Made by a program: the position numbers and the translations under genes. From assembly GCA_965232485.1 (NCBI GenBank), contig OZ246975.1:806001-870000 (forward strand): 64,000 nucleotides of DNA. Direction: 5' to 3'. Under the pieces are notes generated by a model. It was given only the letters and a program-made list of their open reading frames with translations, had not been told where the DNA came from and did not search any database. Positions 10,255 through 19,323 of the stretch are shown here, one piece after another. How positions within the stretch are numbered: the first letter of the stretch is position 1; each line of letters starts with the position of its first letter. Origin of the DNA: VXPQ01 sp965232485. GTDB taxonomy: Bacteria; Bacteroidota; Rhodothermia; Rhodothermales; VXPQ01.

Positions 10255-10333
10255 ATCCCGCCTGCGCTTTTCCGGATATTCGCGCTCTAACGGTTTCCCT
10301 TGCTGCGCCGGTCATCTTTTTCCGCGTCGTCCC

Positions 10334-11176
10334 ATGACACTTTCCGAACTTGAAATCCACATGGATTCGCTGGCCTCCATGCCGCCCGACAAGATTCCCC
10401 GGGACCTTGCGCGGAAAGTCGTGGAAGAAACGCTGGAGGCGCTAAGCCAGGGCGTCGCGCGCGCCGCGTCGCGCAACGAGGACGGGATATGGCGCACGCA
10501 TCCCTGGATAAAACGCGCCATTCTGCTGGGCTTTCGCCTAGGCGTACTCTCCGATTACTCAAGCGGTCCCTTTTCGTTTCTGGACAAGGATATATATCCT
10601 CCCAGAACTTTCGACCGCACGCACCAGGTGCGCATCGCGCCGGGAGGCTCCACAGTGCGAACCGGGGCCTACCTCGCTCCCGGCGTAGTCTGCATGCCTC
10701 CCATGTATGTGAATACGGGGGCCTATGTAGACGAACAGACCATGATCGATTCCCATGCGCTCGTGGGAAGCTGCGCGCAAATCGGCAAGCGCGTACACTT
10801 GTCGGCGGCGGCGCAAATCGGGGGCGTGCTCGAACCCGTCGGCGCCGCGCCCGTCATTGTCGAGGACGACGTATTCGTGGGCGGCGGATGCGGCGTATAC
10901 GAGGGTTGCCTGATCCGGGCAAGCGCCGTGCTGGCGCCGGGCGTGGCGCTTACCGGATCGACGCGCATCTACGACCTCGTACGCAAAAACATCATCGAAC
11001 GCAACGACACAGGCATCCTTGAAGTACCCGAATATGCGGTTGTCGCGCCAGGCGCGAGAGCCGCCTCGGGGCCATTCGCCAGGCAACACGGACTATCCCT
11101 GTACGCACCCGTCATTGTGAAATACCGGGATAGCAAAACTGATGCGGCCACGGCGCTGGAAGAAACATTGCGATAA
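10334..11176 (+). CDS. dapD: 2,3,4,5-tetrahydropyridine-2,6-dicarboxylate N-succinyltransferase
   Basis: Transfers succinyl from succinyl-CoA to tetrahydrodipicolinate in the succinylase branch of lysine and meso-diaminopimelate synthesis. The ATG at 10334 gives a 280-residue protein, close to the usual length of about 275. The frame opens at 10241, inside the previous gene, but those 31 residues do not resemble DapD. The N-terminal helical domain is followed by the left-handed parallel beta-helix of hexapeptide repeats, with GGSTVRTGAYLAPGVV, YVDEQTMIDSHALVGSCAQ, GGVLEPVGAAPVIVEDD and GGGCGVYEG. No other dap genes are in the window. Confidence 0.95.
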   Translation: MTLSELEIHMDSLASMPPDKIPRDLARKVVEETLEALSQGVARAASRNEDGIWRTHPWIKRAILLGFRLGVLSDYSSGPFSFLDKDIYPPRTFDRTHQVRIAPGGSTVRTGAYLAPGVVCMPPMYVNTGAYVDEQTMIDSHALVGSCAQIGKRVHLSAAAQIGGVLEPVGAAPVIVEDDVFVGGGCGVYEGCLIRASAVLAPGVALTGSTRIYDLVRKNIIERNDTGILEVPEYAVVAPGARAASGPFARQHGLSLYAPVIVKYRDSKTDAATALEETLR

Positions 11177-11242
11177 GCGAACCGCACGGCAACGATTCGC
11201 CCGGCGTAACATCCCCGCCAGCGCCGCAAGGACGCCTGCTCC

Positions 11243-11554
11243 TTACTTCGTGCGTTTCCGCTTCGGAGGCTCCTGACGGAAGATAAACGCGGTCACATCG
11301 TCCGGACCTTTCGAAACTGTTTTAACCGTAAAGACGCGTCCGTGCTGCTTGAGCAAATACGCTTTGAGCGATTGCAATTGCTTTTTGGGGATAGAAACCC
11401 GGAGCACGGTATCGTCCGTCAACAAAGTCGCCTTTTTGGATATGCCGGCGTATTTGCTCGGCCTGCCGCGGCGACTGTCGCCGGTGCGGGAACGCAAGGC
11501 GTCAAGTTGCTTGTCGGCTTCTTGTCTGGAAATCGTGGAAGTACGAAATGACAT
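11243..11554 (-). CDS. Small basic protein with a GRP (AT-hook-like) motif
   Basis: A 103-residue basic protein that I do not recognise. The start is taken as the ATG at 11554 (MSFRTSTISRQEAD); the frame opens at 11653 but the extra residues look non-coding. It contains SRRGRPSKYAG, an AT-hook-like R-GRP core. A folded-looking segment follows, with LRVSIPKKQLQSLKAYLL and FTVKTVSKGPDDVTAFIF. The protein ends in a Lys/Arg tail. This suggests nucleic-acid binding, but only by analogy. It is divergent from the lipoprotein gene, with a 9-bp inverted repeat between them. It could be a regulator of its neighbour or a stand-alone nucleoid-type protein. Confidence 0.6.
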   Translation of the reverse strand: MSFRTSTISRQEADKQLDALRSRTGDSRRGRPSKYAGISKKATLLTDDTVLRVSIPKKQLQSLKAYLLKQHGRVFTVKTVSKGPDDVTAFIFRQEPPKRKRTK

Positions 11555-11689
11555 GGTTTGATAAATTCGGATGAATACGGATTCTACGATGATGCGAGAT
11601 GCGTTGCTGCATGAAATGCAAACAAAGACGCCCGAGCCGGGTCGCCCCTGCAATACTTTTCATACGATGGACGCCGCATCGCGCACTAA

Positions 11690-11726
11690 TGCATCATTAA
11701 TATAAAACATGTCGATAAATGATGCA
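11690..11726. promoter_or_regulatory. Inverted repeat in a divergent gap (possible operator)
   Basis: TGCATCATT at 11690-11698 is the perfect reverse complement of AATGATGCA at 11718-11726, with a 19-nt AT-rich spacer that includes TTAATATAAA. It lies in the 230-bp gap between the divergent GRP-motif protein and the lipoprotein gene, where a promoter is expected. The arms and spacing fit a dimeric DNA-binding protein site, but which protein binds is not known. The rest of the gap shows no gene. Confidence 0.4.
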
Positions 11727-11802
11727 AATTCAGGAACTCCGCTTGCCCGGAAGCATAGCATGAAACATCTTCATTCGGAACAATATGCGCATCGGTCGAA
11801 AC

Positions 11803-12351
11803 ATGAAATCCATGACGCATGCAATACGATGCGGCGCGGCGGCGCTGCTTGTCGCCGTAACGGGAGGCTGCGCTTCTTCCGCGAGAATAACCCCTGTGAA
11901 TACCTACGCGCCGCCGCCGTCAACAGTGATTGAAACCTCTCGTCACGAGCAGTTCGATCCTTCTCCCTGGCCCGACGCGCCGCTCGATACGCTGACGGCG
12001 ATCGCGCACGACGTTCCAGCGCATCTCATGGAGGGCCGCGCCGCCGAAGGACTCCAATCGGAGGCGTCTGGATTCCGGGTGCAAATATTTTCGTCTATCG
12101 AGCGGAACGAAACCGTCGAAGCACAGGAAAACGTACAGATATGGTGGCGGGAGCAACGCGAAGAAGGCGCGATCCCCGAAGACCTTTTCCCTGAAGGACT
12201 TCCTGTCTACAGCGTATACAGCCAACCATATTATCGCATTCGCGTCGGCGACTTCCTGTCGCGCGAGGAAGCCCGGACTTTGCATGGCGTGCTTGCGCGG
12301 CATTTTACGGATGCATTCATTGTGCCGGACATGGTTGTCATCACCCGGTAA
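11803..12351 (+). CDS. SPOR-like outer-membrane lipoprotein
   Basis: A roughly 182-residue protein with a signal sequence and lipobox (AALLVAVTGGCAS), so it is predicted to be lipid-anchored. The C-terminal half (GFRVQIFSSIERNETVEAQ to RIRVGDFLSREEARTL) has the beta-alpha-beta pattern of a SPOR domain, which binds denuded glycan strands of peptidoglycan. The start could be the ATG at 11785, 11803 or 11812; 11803 gives the most typical signal peptide. The linker between is Pro/Asp-rich. It stands alone, followed by a hairpin and a prenyl synthase gene. Confidence 0.7.
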   Translation: MKSMTHAIRCGAAALLVAVTGGCASSARITPVNTYAPPPSTVIETSRHEQFDPSPWPDAPLDTLTAIAHDVPAHLMEGRAAEGLQSEASGFRVQIFSSIERNETVEAQENVQIWWREQREEGAIPEDLFPEGLPVYSVYSQPYYRIRVGDFLSREEARTLHGVLARHFTDAFIVPDMVVITR

Positions 12352-12410
12352 CGCGCGCGACCGCCACAGGCGGGACATCGCTTGCGAAGATGCGCCGTCC
12401 AATCACGCAA

Positions 12411-12438
12411 TGGTTGCCTTCAGAAATACAGGCAACCA
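12411..12438. terminator. Hairpin between the lipoprotein gene and the prenyl synthase gene
   Basis: TGGTTGCCT at 12411-12419 pairs perfectly with AGGCAACCA at 12430-12438 across a 10-nt loop. It lies 60 bp after the lipoprotein stop and 72 bp before the next start, within a 159-bp gap. No U-tract follows directly; a run of six T occurs only about 20 bp later. It may be a terminator or an attenuator-like leader element. Confidence 0.35.
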
Positions 12439-12510
12439 ACCGCAGCGCAGCGGGTATACATCTTTTTTCGTCCAGAATAAGCGCAGTAACTTTTCGCATC
12501 GTATCTCTGC

Positions 12511-13545
12511 ATGCCGGAAACGGATACGCTCTTGCCCGAACGACCCGATACGCAGCCTGCTATCGGGGATATTCCCGGCACGCTACGGGACATTCGCGCC
12601 GCAGTCGATACGGAACTCGGCGTATTCCGCCGGTATTTTCGCGAATCCGTACGCTCCGACGCCCACTTGCTCGACAAGGTAACGCAGTACATGCTGCGGC
12701 AGAAGGGCAAGGAGATTCGCCCCCTGATCGTGCTGCTGGCGGCAAAAATGTGCGGGGGCGTCAACGAAACTGCATACCGGGCGGCGGCGCTGGTCGAATT
12801 GATGCATACCGCCACCCTGATGCACGACGATGTGGTGGACGCCGCCGAACGAAGACGAAACGCCTTTTCCGTTAACGCCCTCTGGAAAAACAAGGTGGCT
12901 GTCCTGTTCGGCGATTTTCTGCTGAGCCGCGGCCTGTTGCTGTCGCTGCGACACGGGGACTACGAACTGCTCCATGCGCTCTCCGACGCCGTCAGCCGCA
13001 TGAGCGAGGGAGAACTTCTTCAAATCGAAAAAACCCGCCGCCTCAATATCGACGAAAAAACCTACTTTCGGATTATTTCGGACAAAACGGCTTCGCTTAT
13101 CGCCGCCTGCATGGGATGCGGCGCGCTGAGCGCAGACGCCGACCGCAACGTACTGCACATTATGCAGCAAGCCGGCGAACACCTTGGTCTGGCTTTCCAG
13201 ATTAGGGACGATCTGTTCGATTATGGAACCAAAGACATTGGCAAACCTGTCGGCATTGACCTGCAGGAAAAGAAAATGACGCTCCCGCTCATTTATGCGC
13301 TGGCGAACGCTCCTTCGAAGGAACGTCGCGATATGTTGCGCATTGTCCGTAAAAAAAGGAAAAGCCGCCGCGACAGACAGGTCGTATACGCGTATGTAGA
13401 ACGCCGGGGAGGCATTGCCTATGCCCACCGAAAAATGCGCGAACACGCCGGAAAAGCCCGCGTCTTGCTCCAGGATATGCCCCCGACAGAGGCCCGGAAC
13501 GCCATGCTTGGCCTGATCGATTACACCATACGACGAAACAAATAG
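12511..13545 (+). CDS. Trans-polyprenyl diphosphate synthase (long-chain)
   Basis: A 344-residue isoprenyl diphosphate synthase that extends an allylic diphosphate with isopentenyl diphosphate, most likely to make the side chain of menaquinone. The first aspartate-rich motif is in LMHDDVVD and the second in QIRDDLFDYG; GKEIRPLIVLLAAK, LFGDFLLSR and the KPVGIDLQEKKMTLPLIYA region are also typical. The residues before the first Asp motif are small or long aliphatic rather than aromatic, as in chain lengths of C30 or more, but exact length cannot be read from sequence. The isoprenoid genes ispD and ispF are elsewhere in the window. Confidence 0.92.
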   Translation: MPETDTLLPERPDTQPAIGDIPGTLRDIRAAVDTELGVFRRYFRESVRSDAHLLDKVTQYMLRQKGKEIRPLIVLLAAKMCGGVNETAYRAAALVELMHTATLMHDDVVDAAERRRNAFSVNALWKNKVAVLFGDFLLSRGLLLSLRHGDYELLHALSDAVSRMSEGELLQIEKTRRLNIDEKTYFRIISDKTASLIAACMGCGALSADADRNVLHIMQQAGEHLGLAFQIRDDLFDYGTKDIGKPVGIDLQEKKMTLPLIYALANAPSKERRDMLRIVRKKRKSRRDRQVVYAYVERRGGIAYAHRKMREHAGKARVLLQDMPPTEARNAMLGLIDYTIRRNK

Positions 13546-13620
13546 CAACCTGCGCGCGATATTTGATTCAGAACCCGCCTTGGTAGCCACAACGACTCCG
13601 CGCTGCTTGCGCCTGACCCC

Positions 13621-14466
13621 ATGAATATCCCCGTACGCCCCCTCGCCCTTCGTTTGTCTGGATGGCTTCTCCCCGTCCTGCTGGGCGGATGGCCCGCCCT
13701 GCATGCGCCTGGACAAGACATAGGCCCGATATTTACCGAACTCCACGACCTCGCGACCGATGCGCTGGAGGCCGCGCAACAGGCCGCCGAGGCGCCCGAC
13801 GTCGAAACAGTCAAAACGCATGCAGACCAGGTTTTCGAAGCCGTCTGGGGCATGCCCTCCGGCTTGACGGAAGAAGACGCCCGGGGCGGCGCCCGCATGC
13901 ATGGCTGGATGACGCGCTGGCAAGTAGCCTTCGGAGATTATGACGAAGCCTTCGCCGAACGATACGACCATGAAACGCCCATGATCGACGATCCCCTGCT
14001 GCTGGGCATTATGGGCCGGGGGCGATACATTCGCCGCGTCCTCGAAAACGCGATGCGAAGCAATTCGGCGGATCCGGCCATCGTTACGCACGGCCCCCAT
14101 GTCGTGCATTCCCTGAACAATGTTATCGGGTGGATGCGGATCGACGACGGCGTTACGAAAGGGGAACGACAACCCCGGGTAGACCTTACGCACCAATGGG
14201 ACGCGCCCGTCGAATTCTGGATGTCCGCCGCAGACACGGGCTGGCTCCACGAAGCGTTCGCCCAAGCGCTGAACATACTGAAAACGGACTACGAAGACGA
14301 CGCGGACATGGCGCGAAGCCATGCCGCCGACCTGGTCGATCTCCTCGAAAAAAGCCTGCAAGGGGTTGACGCCAACGGCAACGGCAGCATTGAGCCCGTC
14401 CGCATGGAAGGCGGCCTCCTGACCGCCTTGCAACACGCCGGGTTCGCCGGCGTCGCAGGCAACTGA
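13621..14466 (+). CDS. Exported protein of unknown function
   Basis: A 281-residue protein I do not recognise. It begins with a clear signal peptide (LRLSGWLLPVLLGGWPALHAPG), so it is predicted to be periplasmic or outer-membrane associated. It is alpha-helical and rich in His and Trp, with motifs HGWMTRWQVAFGDYDEAF, HGPHVVHSLNNVIGWM and TGWLHEAFAQALNILK. Near the C-terminus DANGNGSIEP resembles a degenerate EF-hand calcium loop; position 12 is Arg rather than Glu. It ends 49 bp before the ThuA-dehydrogenase fusion and reads the same way, followed by a cytochrome c, so it may be a partner in that oxidation module. Confidence 0.65.
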   Translation: MNIPVRPLALRLSGWLLPVLLGGWPALHAPGQDIGPIFTELHDLATDALEAAQQAAEAPDVETVKTHADQVFEAVWGMPSGLTEEDARGGARMHGWMTRWQVAFGDYDEAFAERYDHETPMIDDPLLLGIMGRGRYIRRVLENAMRSNSADPAIVTHGPHVVHSLNNVIGWMRIDDGVTKGERQPRVDLTHQWDAPVEFWMSAADTGWLHEAFAQALNILKTDYEDDADMARSHAADLVDLLEKSLQGVDANGNGSIEPVRMEGGLLTALQHAGFAGVAGN

Positions 14467-14515
14467 CTTTTTTGCGCGTAATGCTCTTCTCGCCGTATTA
14501 AAACGGTACAATGTC

Positions 14516-16972
14516 ATGAAAATACGCCAATTGGGCCTGTTCCTGATATGCTGGTTCGGGGCCATGCAGACGCTCCCCGCAAAGGCGCAGGACGCCGATT
14601 CCCCTCCGCCCGTCAATGAACTGCTCGACCCGGAAACGGTCGCAGAACGAGTAGCCGTCCCCGACGCCCGCGACCCTGTTCGGGCGCTGGTCGTAACGAC
14701 GACGCATGGATTCCGGCACAGCTCCATCGAAACCGTCCACGACGTGCTGCCCGCGGTCGCCCGGACCACGGAATTCGAATTCGATATCACCGAAGACCTT
14801 GCGCTGCTCAACGAGGATAACCTCGCCGGATACGACGTGCTCCTGTTCGCCAATTCCACGATCCGCGTCCGAACCGAAGCGCAGGAAGACGATGCGAACG
14901 CCGAAGCAGCCATCTACGGGTTCACATTCCAGACGCTGGAAGGAGCCGCAGAGGCTTCTTTCACCTTTGAGAACCTGGATGGCGACGCCCCCTCCGGGTC
15001 CGTGCTGACCGCCCCCGGCGCCCCGCCCATACCGCTGGAAGACATTCAGTACGACCCGCCCATGCTGACTTTCAGTTTCGACACGCAATCGGCGTACGGC
15101 CATATTTACGTTTCCGGCGAACTGACGCCTGATACGTTCGACGCACGCTGGCGATCCGGCCTCGGCGACAGCGCCTTGCCGGTTCCCGCCACCCGCCAGA
15201 ATCCGGAATCTACAGGGGTGCCGGACGGCATGACGGAAGAGCAACGCGAGGCGGTGCGCGCTTTTCTGGCTTCGGGCAAAGGCGTCGCGGGCGCGCACGC
15301 CGCCCTGGACGCACTGTACGGATGGGATTGGTATCGGGAGATGGCAGGCGGCGGATTGTTTAAAAACCATCCCTGGACACAATCGGTCCGCATCCGGATA
15401 GAAGAACCGGACCATCCCGCCGTGGCGCATTTCGGGGACGGATTCCAGATACGCGACGAAATTTATGTGCTCGACGTCAACCCTCGCTGGAACGTCCATG
15501 TACTGGCTTCGCTCGACATGCGGAGCGTCGGCGTCGACGAGGGCCCTGCAAGCACGCTGGCCAACGACTACCCGATCTCATGGCTTCAGGAATACGACGG
15601 CGGACGCGTTTTCTACACCGCGCTGGGACATTTCGAGGATGTCTGGACCACGCCCGCATTCGTTGAGCACCTGTTGCAGGGCATGCGGATTGCCGCCGGG
15701 CGACTCGAAGCCGATACGGGGAATGGAACGCGGGCTTATGAAGTGCTCGCCGAAAACATATGGCCGGACGATATTGCCGTAGACGACAAAGGCCATGTAT
15801 GGATTGTCGAATTGCGCGGCAAGATACACCGCTACGACGCCGAAACAGGCGAAACGCGGCAGATTGCACAGTTGGACGTCACCGATCCGACCAATGTCGA
15901 ACATGGCTTGCTCGGCGTCGAGGTCGATCCGGCCTTCTACGAGGGCGAGCCATACGTGTACCTGTACTACACGGAGCAAAAAACCTTCACCAACACGCTT
16001 TCGCGGTTTACGTACCGGGACGACATGCTGGATCTGTCCAGTGAAAAGACGCTATTGCGCGTCCCCACGGAACCCCAATGCTGCCATCAGGCCGGGGATA
16101 TCGAATGGGGTCCCGACGGGTCGCTTTACCTGTCTACCGGGGATACCGGCATGTCCGAAGTGCGTCCGCAATGGGAACTGTCGCAGGAGCGCATCGACGA
16201 CTTCATGGCCCGCCACGATTTGTCCCGCATACACTGGACGCGCCTGGTGGATTCCGAACGCAGCGCGCAAAACCTGCAGGATCTGCGCGGCAAAATCCTG
16301 CGGCTCCATAAAGACGGCTCCATTCCGAAAGACAATCCCTTCTTCGGGCAACCCGGCGTACGTTGGGAAATCTACGCCTACGGCCTGCGCAATCCGTACC
16401 GCTTCAAGGTGGATCACGAAACAGGCGCGCTCTACATCGGCGTAGTCGGCCCCGACGCGGGATTCGATTACGACGAGTATAACATTTCGGAAAAAGGCGG
16501 CGAAAACTTCGGATGGCCGCGCAATATGGGCAAGTTGTTCTACAATGAAATCACGCCCGAACATATTCCGGACTTCGTGCCGCCCATATGGGAATACACC
16601 TACGAATCCGGCGGACGATCGGCCACGGTCGGCCCCATCTATCGCCACGAAGGCACGGACGGCTTCCCCAACCTCCTGCAAAACGGTCTGTTCGTCTTCG
16701 ACTGGTCCCGTCGCTGGATCAAATGGGGACAGGTTGGCGACAGCGCCTTTGAAAGCGACGTAGAGCAAAGCGCGAAAAACGCGCCACTGGCCCTGCGCAT
16801 TCCCGCCAAGCGCCTGCTGAACATCAAAACATTCGACGTCTTGACGCGAACCGCGCCCATTTCCATGGAAACCGGACCGGACGGCAGCATTTACGTGGCG
16901 GAATTCGACGGATTCTGGGAGCCCGGACCAAATTCCCGCCTTACGCGATACCGCTGGATACCAAACAAATGA
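14516..16972 (+). CDS. ThuA domain - PQQ-type glucose/sorbosone dehydrogenase fusion
   Basis: An 818-residue exported protein with a signal peptide ending near KAQDAD. Residues 40-390 form a ThuA-like glutamine-amidotransferase fold (ALVVTTTHGFRHSSIE, GKGVAGAHAALDALYGWDWY, FFYTALGH-type end). This is split by a roughly 110-residue insertion (about 125-235) of beta-sandwich appearance. Residues 400-815 form a six-bladed glucose/sorbosone dehydrogenase propeller, with ENIWPDDIAVDDKGHVWI, ECCH-type QCCHQAGDIEWGPDGSLY, LRGKILRLHKDGSIP, YAYGLRNPYRF and VGPDAGFDY. The family oxidises sugars with PQQ. A cytochrome c gene follows 16 bp downstream, a plausible electron acceptor. The substrate is unknown. 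Confidence 0.85.
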   Translation: MKIRQLGLFLICWFGAMQTLPAKAQDADSPPPVNELLDPETVAERVAVPDARDPVRALVVTTTHGFRHSSIETVHDVLPAVARTTEFEFDITEDLALLNEDNLAGYDVLLFANSTIRVRTEAQEDDANAEAAIYGFTFQTLEGAAEASFTFENLDGDAPSGSVLTAPGAPPIPLEDIQYDPPMLTFSFDTQSAYGHIYVSGELTPDTFDARWRSGLGDSALPVPATRQNPESTGVPDGMTEEQREAVRAFLASGKGVAGAHAALDALYGWDWYREMAGGGLFKNHPWTQSVRIRIEEPDHPAVAHFGDGFQIRDEIYVLDVNPRWNVHVLASLDMRSVGVDEGPASTLANDYPISWLQEYDGGRVFYTALGHFEDVWTTPAFVEHLLQGMRIAAGRLEADTGNGTRAYEVLAENIWPDDIAVDDKGHVWIVELRGKIHRYDAETGETRQIAQLDVTDPTNVEHGLLGVEVDPAFYEGEPYVYLYYTEQKTFTNTLSRFTYRDDMLDLSSEKTLLRVPTEPQCCHQAGDIEWGPDGSLYLSTGDTGMSEVRPQWELSQERIDDFMARHDLSRIHWTRLVDSERSAQNLQDLRGKILRLHKDGSIPKDNPFFGQPGVRWEIYAYGLRNPYRFKVDHETGALYIGVVGPDAGFDYDEYNISEKGGENFGWPRNMGKLFYNEITPEHIPDFVPPIWEYTYESGGRSATVGPIYRHEGTDGFPNLLQNGLFVFDWSRRWIKWGQVGDSAFESDVEQSAKNAPLALRIPAKRLLNIKTFDVLTRTAPISMETGPDGSIYVAEFDGFWEPGPNSRLTRYRWIPNK

Positions 16973-16988
16973 CCCGTTCTTCAGAACA

Positions 16989-17663
16989 ATGAAGTCACCT
17001 GCCCATCGTATTACAGAGATGAAGCGCGAAAAAAACTTCCGGCAATCCGACCGGACTTCTTCCCGTCGCATGCAATACGCAACCCTGATTCTCATAGGCG
17101 TCGTCGGAATCGTTGGCGCAGGGGCCATCTTTGAAGACCTGCCTTCGCAATCCCGGAGCGCGCAGCCAGAAGCAACCGTTGCCGGGAGCCGGGCGCATCC
17201 CCAACAGGACGGAGCCGAGATTTACCAGACCCGCTGCTTGTCGTGCCATCAGGCAAACGGAGGAGGCGTACCGGGCGTGTTCCCCCCGCTCACCGGAACC
17301 GAATGGGTGACTGGCGATGAGGACGTACTCATCCGGATCATCCTGAACGGGATGACCGGAGAAATCGAGGTGAACGGCATGACGTACAGCGGCGCAATGC
17401 CGCCCTGGGGAGGCTTTCTGACCGACGAAGAGGTGGCGGCCCTGCTCACCTATATCCGCGCGGAATGGGGCAACGACGCCAGCGAGGTCATGGCGGAAAC
17501 GGTGGCGGAAGTGCGGGAAACCGTAGCGGACCGCAAGGAACCCTGGACAATCGAGGAGTTGGAGGCAATGAGGGAGGCGAATAAAAAAGCGGAAGCCGAG
17601 CAGGCGAAGGCGGCGGCAAAAACGACAGCGAAGACGACCGCCGAAGAGCAGGAGGAGAAATAG
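16989..17663 (+). CDS. Membrane-anchored mono-haem cytochrome c
   Basis: A 224-residue protein. One N-terminal transmembrane segment (YATLILIGVVGIVGAGAIF) follows a basic stretch. Next comes a class I cytochrome c domain with the haem-binding CLSCH and a likely axial Met in GAMPPWGGF. The tail of about 70 residues is charged and low complexity, rich in Ala, Lys, Glu and Thr. It probably sits in the periplasm and takes electrons from the sugar dehydrogenase encoded 16 bp upstream. The start could be 16989 or the internal ATG at 17019. The low-complexity tail may be a flexible linker or wall-contacting segment. Confidence 0.88.
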   Translation: MKSPAHRITEMKREKNFRQSDRTSSRRMQYATLILIGVVGIVGAGAIFEDLPSQSRSAQPEATVAGSRAHPQQDGAEIYQTRCLSCHQANGGGVPGVFPPLTGTEWVTGDEDVLIRIILNGMTGEIEVNGMTYSGAMPPWGGFLTDEEVAALLTYIRAEWGNDASEVMAETVAEVRETVADRKEPWTIEELEAMREANKKAEAEQAKAAAKTTAKTTAEEQEEK

Positions 17664-17788
17664 CAAAAGGATAAGTGGAGAAATCCCTCATTTCATATCC
17701 TGGATCGGTCGGGGTCTTTCGCGCGACTTGCCAGAAATTTCAGGGAAAGGCATAGCTCCTGAAGGAATTTTCGTTGAGAGCCAGGCAA

Positions 17789-19303
17789 ATGGACGCCATG
17801 GAAACGGCGAAACAGATTGCGGCGCTGGAAGGCTTTGCAATAGACAATGCGGATCTGGAGCGGTTAAAGGGAGTGCTGATCGAGACGGACGCAGCGACTC
17901 TGAAAGCCTTACAGAATTTTGCGAATTTTTGCTCGGGCAGCGCTGATCTGGAACAGTTAAGACAAGCGCTGGCCGAGAAAAAAACGGCGACATTGAAGGC
18001 CTTGCGGAATTTTGAAAGCCTTGCCGCAAACAATCCCGAATTTGAAAAACTGAAAGAACTTCACCGGGAATGGAGCGCCGAATTTGACGCCATTGCATTT
18101 CTGAAGCGATCACGGGATGAGTCGTTCCATTCCAGATTTCTGGCATGGCTGTTGGATCCGAAAGAAAACCACGGAACAGGAACGTATTTCCTGGAAAATT
18201 TTCTGCGCAAAACCCTCGAACAGGCGAAAAATCCTGGCATAGACGAATCCGTCCTTCCTGAAATGGGCGAGGCAGACTGGACGCAAACCAGCGTAACGCG
18301 GGAATGGTATCACGAGGTAGAGATACATGGCGAGCGCCAGCGAGGCAGACTGGACATTCTTCTGGAAAACGGGGAAGAGAAGTTTCTTTGCGCCATAGAG
18401 AACAAGGTGTTCTCCGGCGAGCACAGCGGTCAACTGGGACGCTACAAGAGAGCGCTGGACGAAAATTACCCGGAGGATTTTACCAAGCGCTACGTGTTCC
18501 TGTCTCCGAACGGAATGTCTCCGGAACGGGACGAAGATCAAGAACACTGGGTACCGGTGGCGTACGCCGCCATACTGGAACTGGTGGAGGACGCCCTTAA
18601 CAATGGAAAAATCGCTGATAGGCGCGAAGACGTTTGCGTATTCCTGCGGCAATACGCAACAACGCTACGGAGGAACATCGTGCATAAACACTCTGACGAC
18701 ATGCGACAACTGGCTCGCAAAATCTACGTGGAAAACCGGGAGGTCATTGAGCTGATATACCGTCACAAGCCGGACTACCGGGAAGAAATGAAGGAAATTC
18801 TACGTAACGTTGTGCGGAACCATGACGGTTGGCGTCTGGACAAGGAAGATAAAAATTTCATCCGATTCCGGCCCGAGGCTTGGGAGTGTCTTCCCGGCTT
18901 CTGGACTGGAACCGGTTGGCAAGAATCCAAATCGCTGCTGCTGTTTGAATTCGTCGAGTTATGGGATATCAAGAATGTGCATATGGTGCTTTGCCTTGGA
19001 CCAGGTGAGAATGAATCCATCAGGCAGAAAATATTCGAAAAAATAAATGATGTAGATCGAAATCTGTTTAATCATGCAAACTATTCATCATACATCAAGC
19101 CATTCAGTGATGACTATAGACATATTTACTTTGGAAAAAACATCCTGGACGAGGAAGATTTGGACAAATGGGACGATAATGAACGTTCGTATGTCCGTGA
19201 AAAGGTGGAGCATTGGGTGAGAGGCTTCGCCGAAAACGATTTTCCCAAGCTGAACGATATCATCGTCAACTGCTTCAAGGAGCACGAGGGCGAGCTGACC
19301 TGA
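17789..19303 (+). CDS. PD-(D/E)XK nuclease-family protein with N-terminal tandem repeats
   Basis: A 504-residue protein starting at the ATG at 17789; the frame also has an upstream TTG at 17774. The N-terminus has three degenerate copies of a roughly 30-residue helical repeat whose core is KAL-NF...ADLE-L. They cover about residues 8-100. The nuclease core follows, with RDESFHSRFLAWLLDP and then GRLDILL (Asp189) and CAIENKVFSGEHSGQL (Glu204, Lys206), giving a D-x14-ExK arrangement. This matches the PDDEXK_20-like group often found in defence islands. The C-terminal 200 residues are unrecognised. It marks the left edge of the accessory segment; substrate and partner are unknown. Confidence 0.72.
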   Translation: MDAMETAKQIAALEGFAIDNADLERLKGVLIETDAATLKALQNFANFCSGSADLEQLRQALAEKKTATLKALRNFESLAANNPEFEKLKELHREWSAEFDAIAFLKRSRDESFHSRFLAWLLDPKENHGTGTYFLENFLRKTLEQAKNPGIDESVLPEMGEADWTQTSVTREWYHEVEIHGERQRGRLDILLENGEEKFLCAIENKVFSGEHSGQLGRYKRALDENYPEDFTKRYVFLSPNGMSPERDEDQEHWVPVAYAAILELVEDALNNGKIADRREDVCVFLRQYATTLRRNIVHKHSDDMRQLARKIYVENREVIELIYRHKPDYREEMKEILRNVVRNHDGWRLDKEDKNFIRFRPEAWECLPGFWTGTGWQESKSLLLFEFVELWDIKNVHMVLCLGPGENESIRQKIFEKINDVDRNLFNHANYSSYIKPFSDDYRHIYFGKNILDEEDLDKWDDNERSYVREKVEHWVRGFAENDFPKLNDIIVNCFKEHEGELT

Positions 19304-19323
19304 CTGCTTAGTCTCGTTTTGCG

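Noticed and set aside
12583..14913. 776-codon minus-strand frame across the prenyl synthase and exported-protein genes
   Set aside because: It runs antisense to a certain synthase gene and spans three plus-strand genes, and its translation is low complexity and Arg/Ser-rich.
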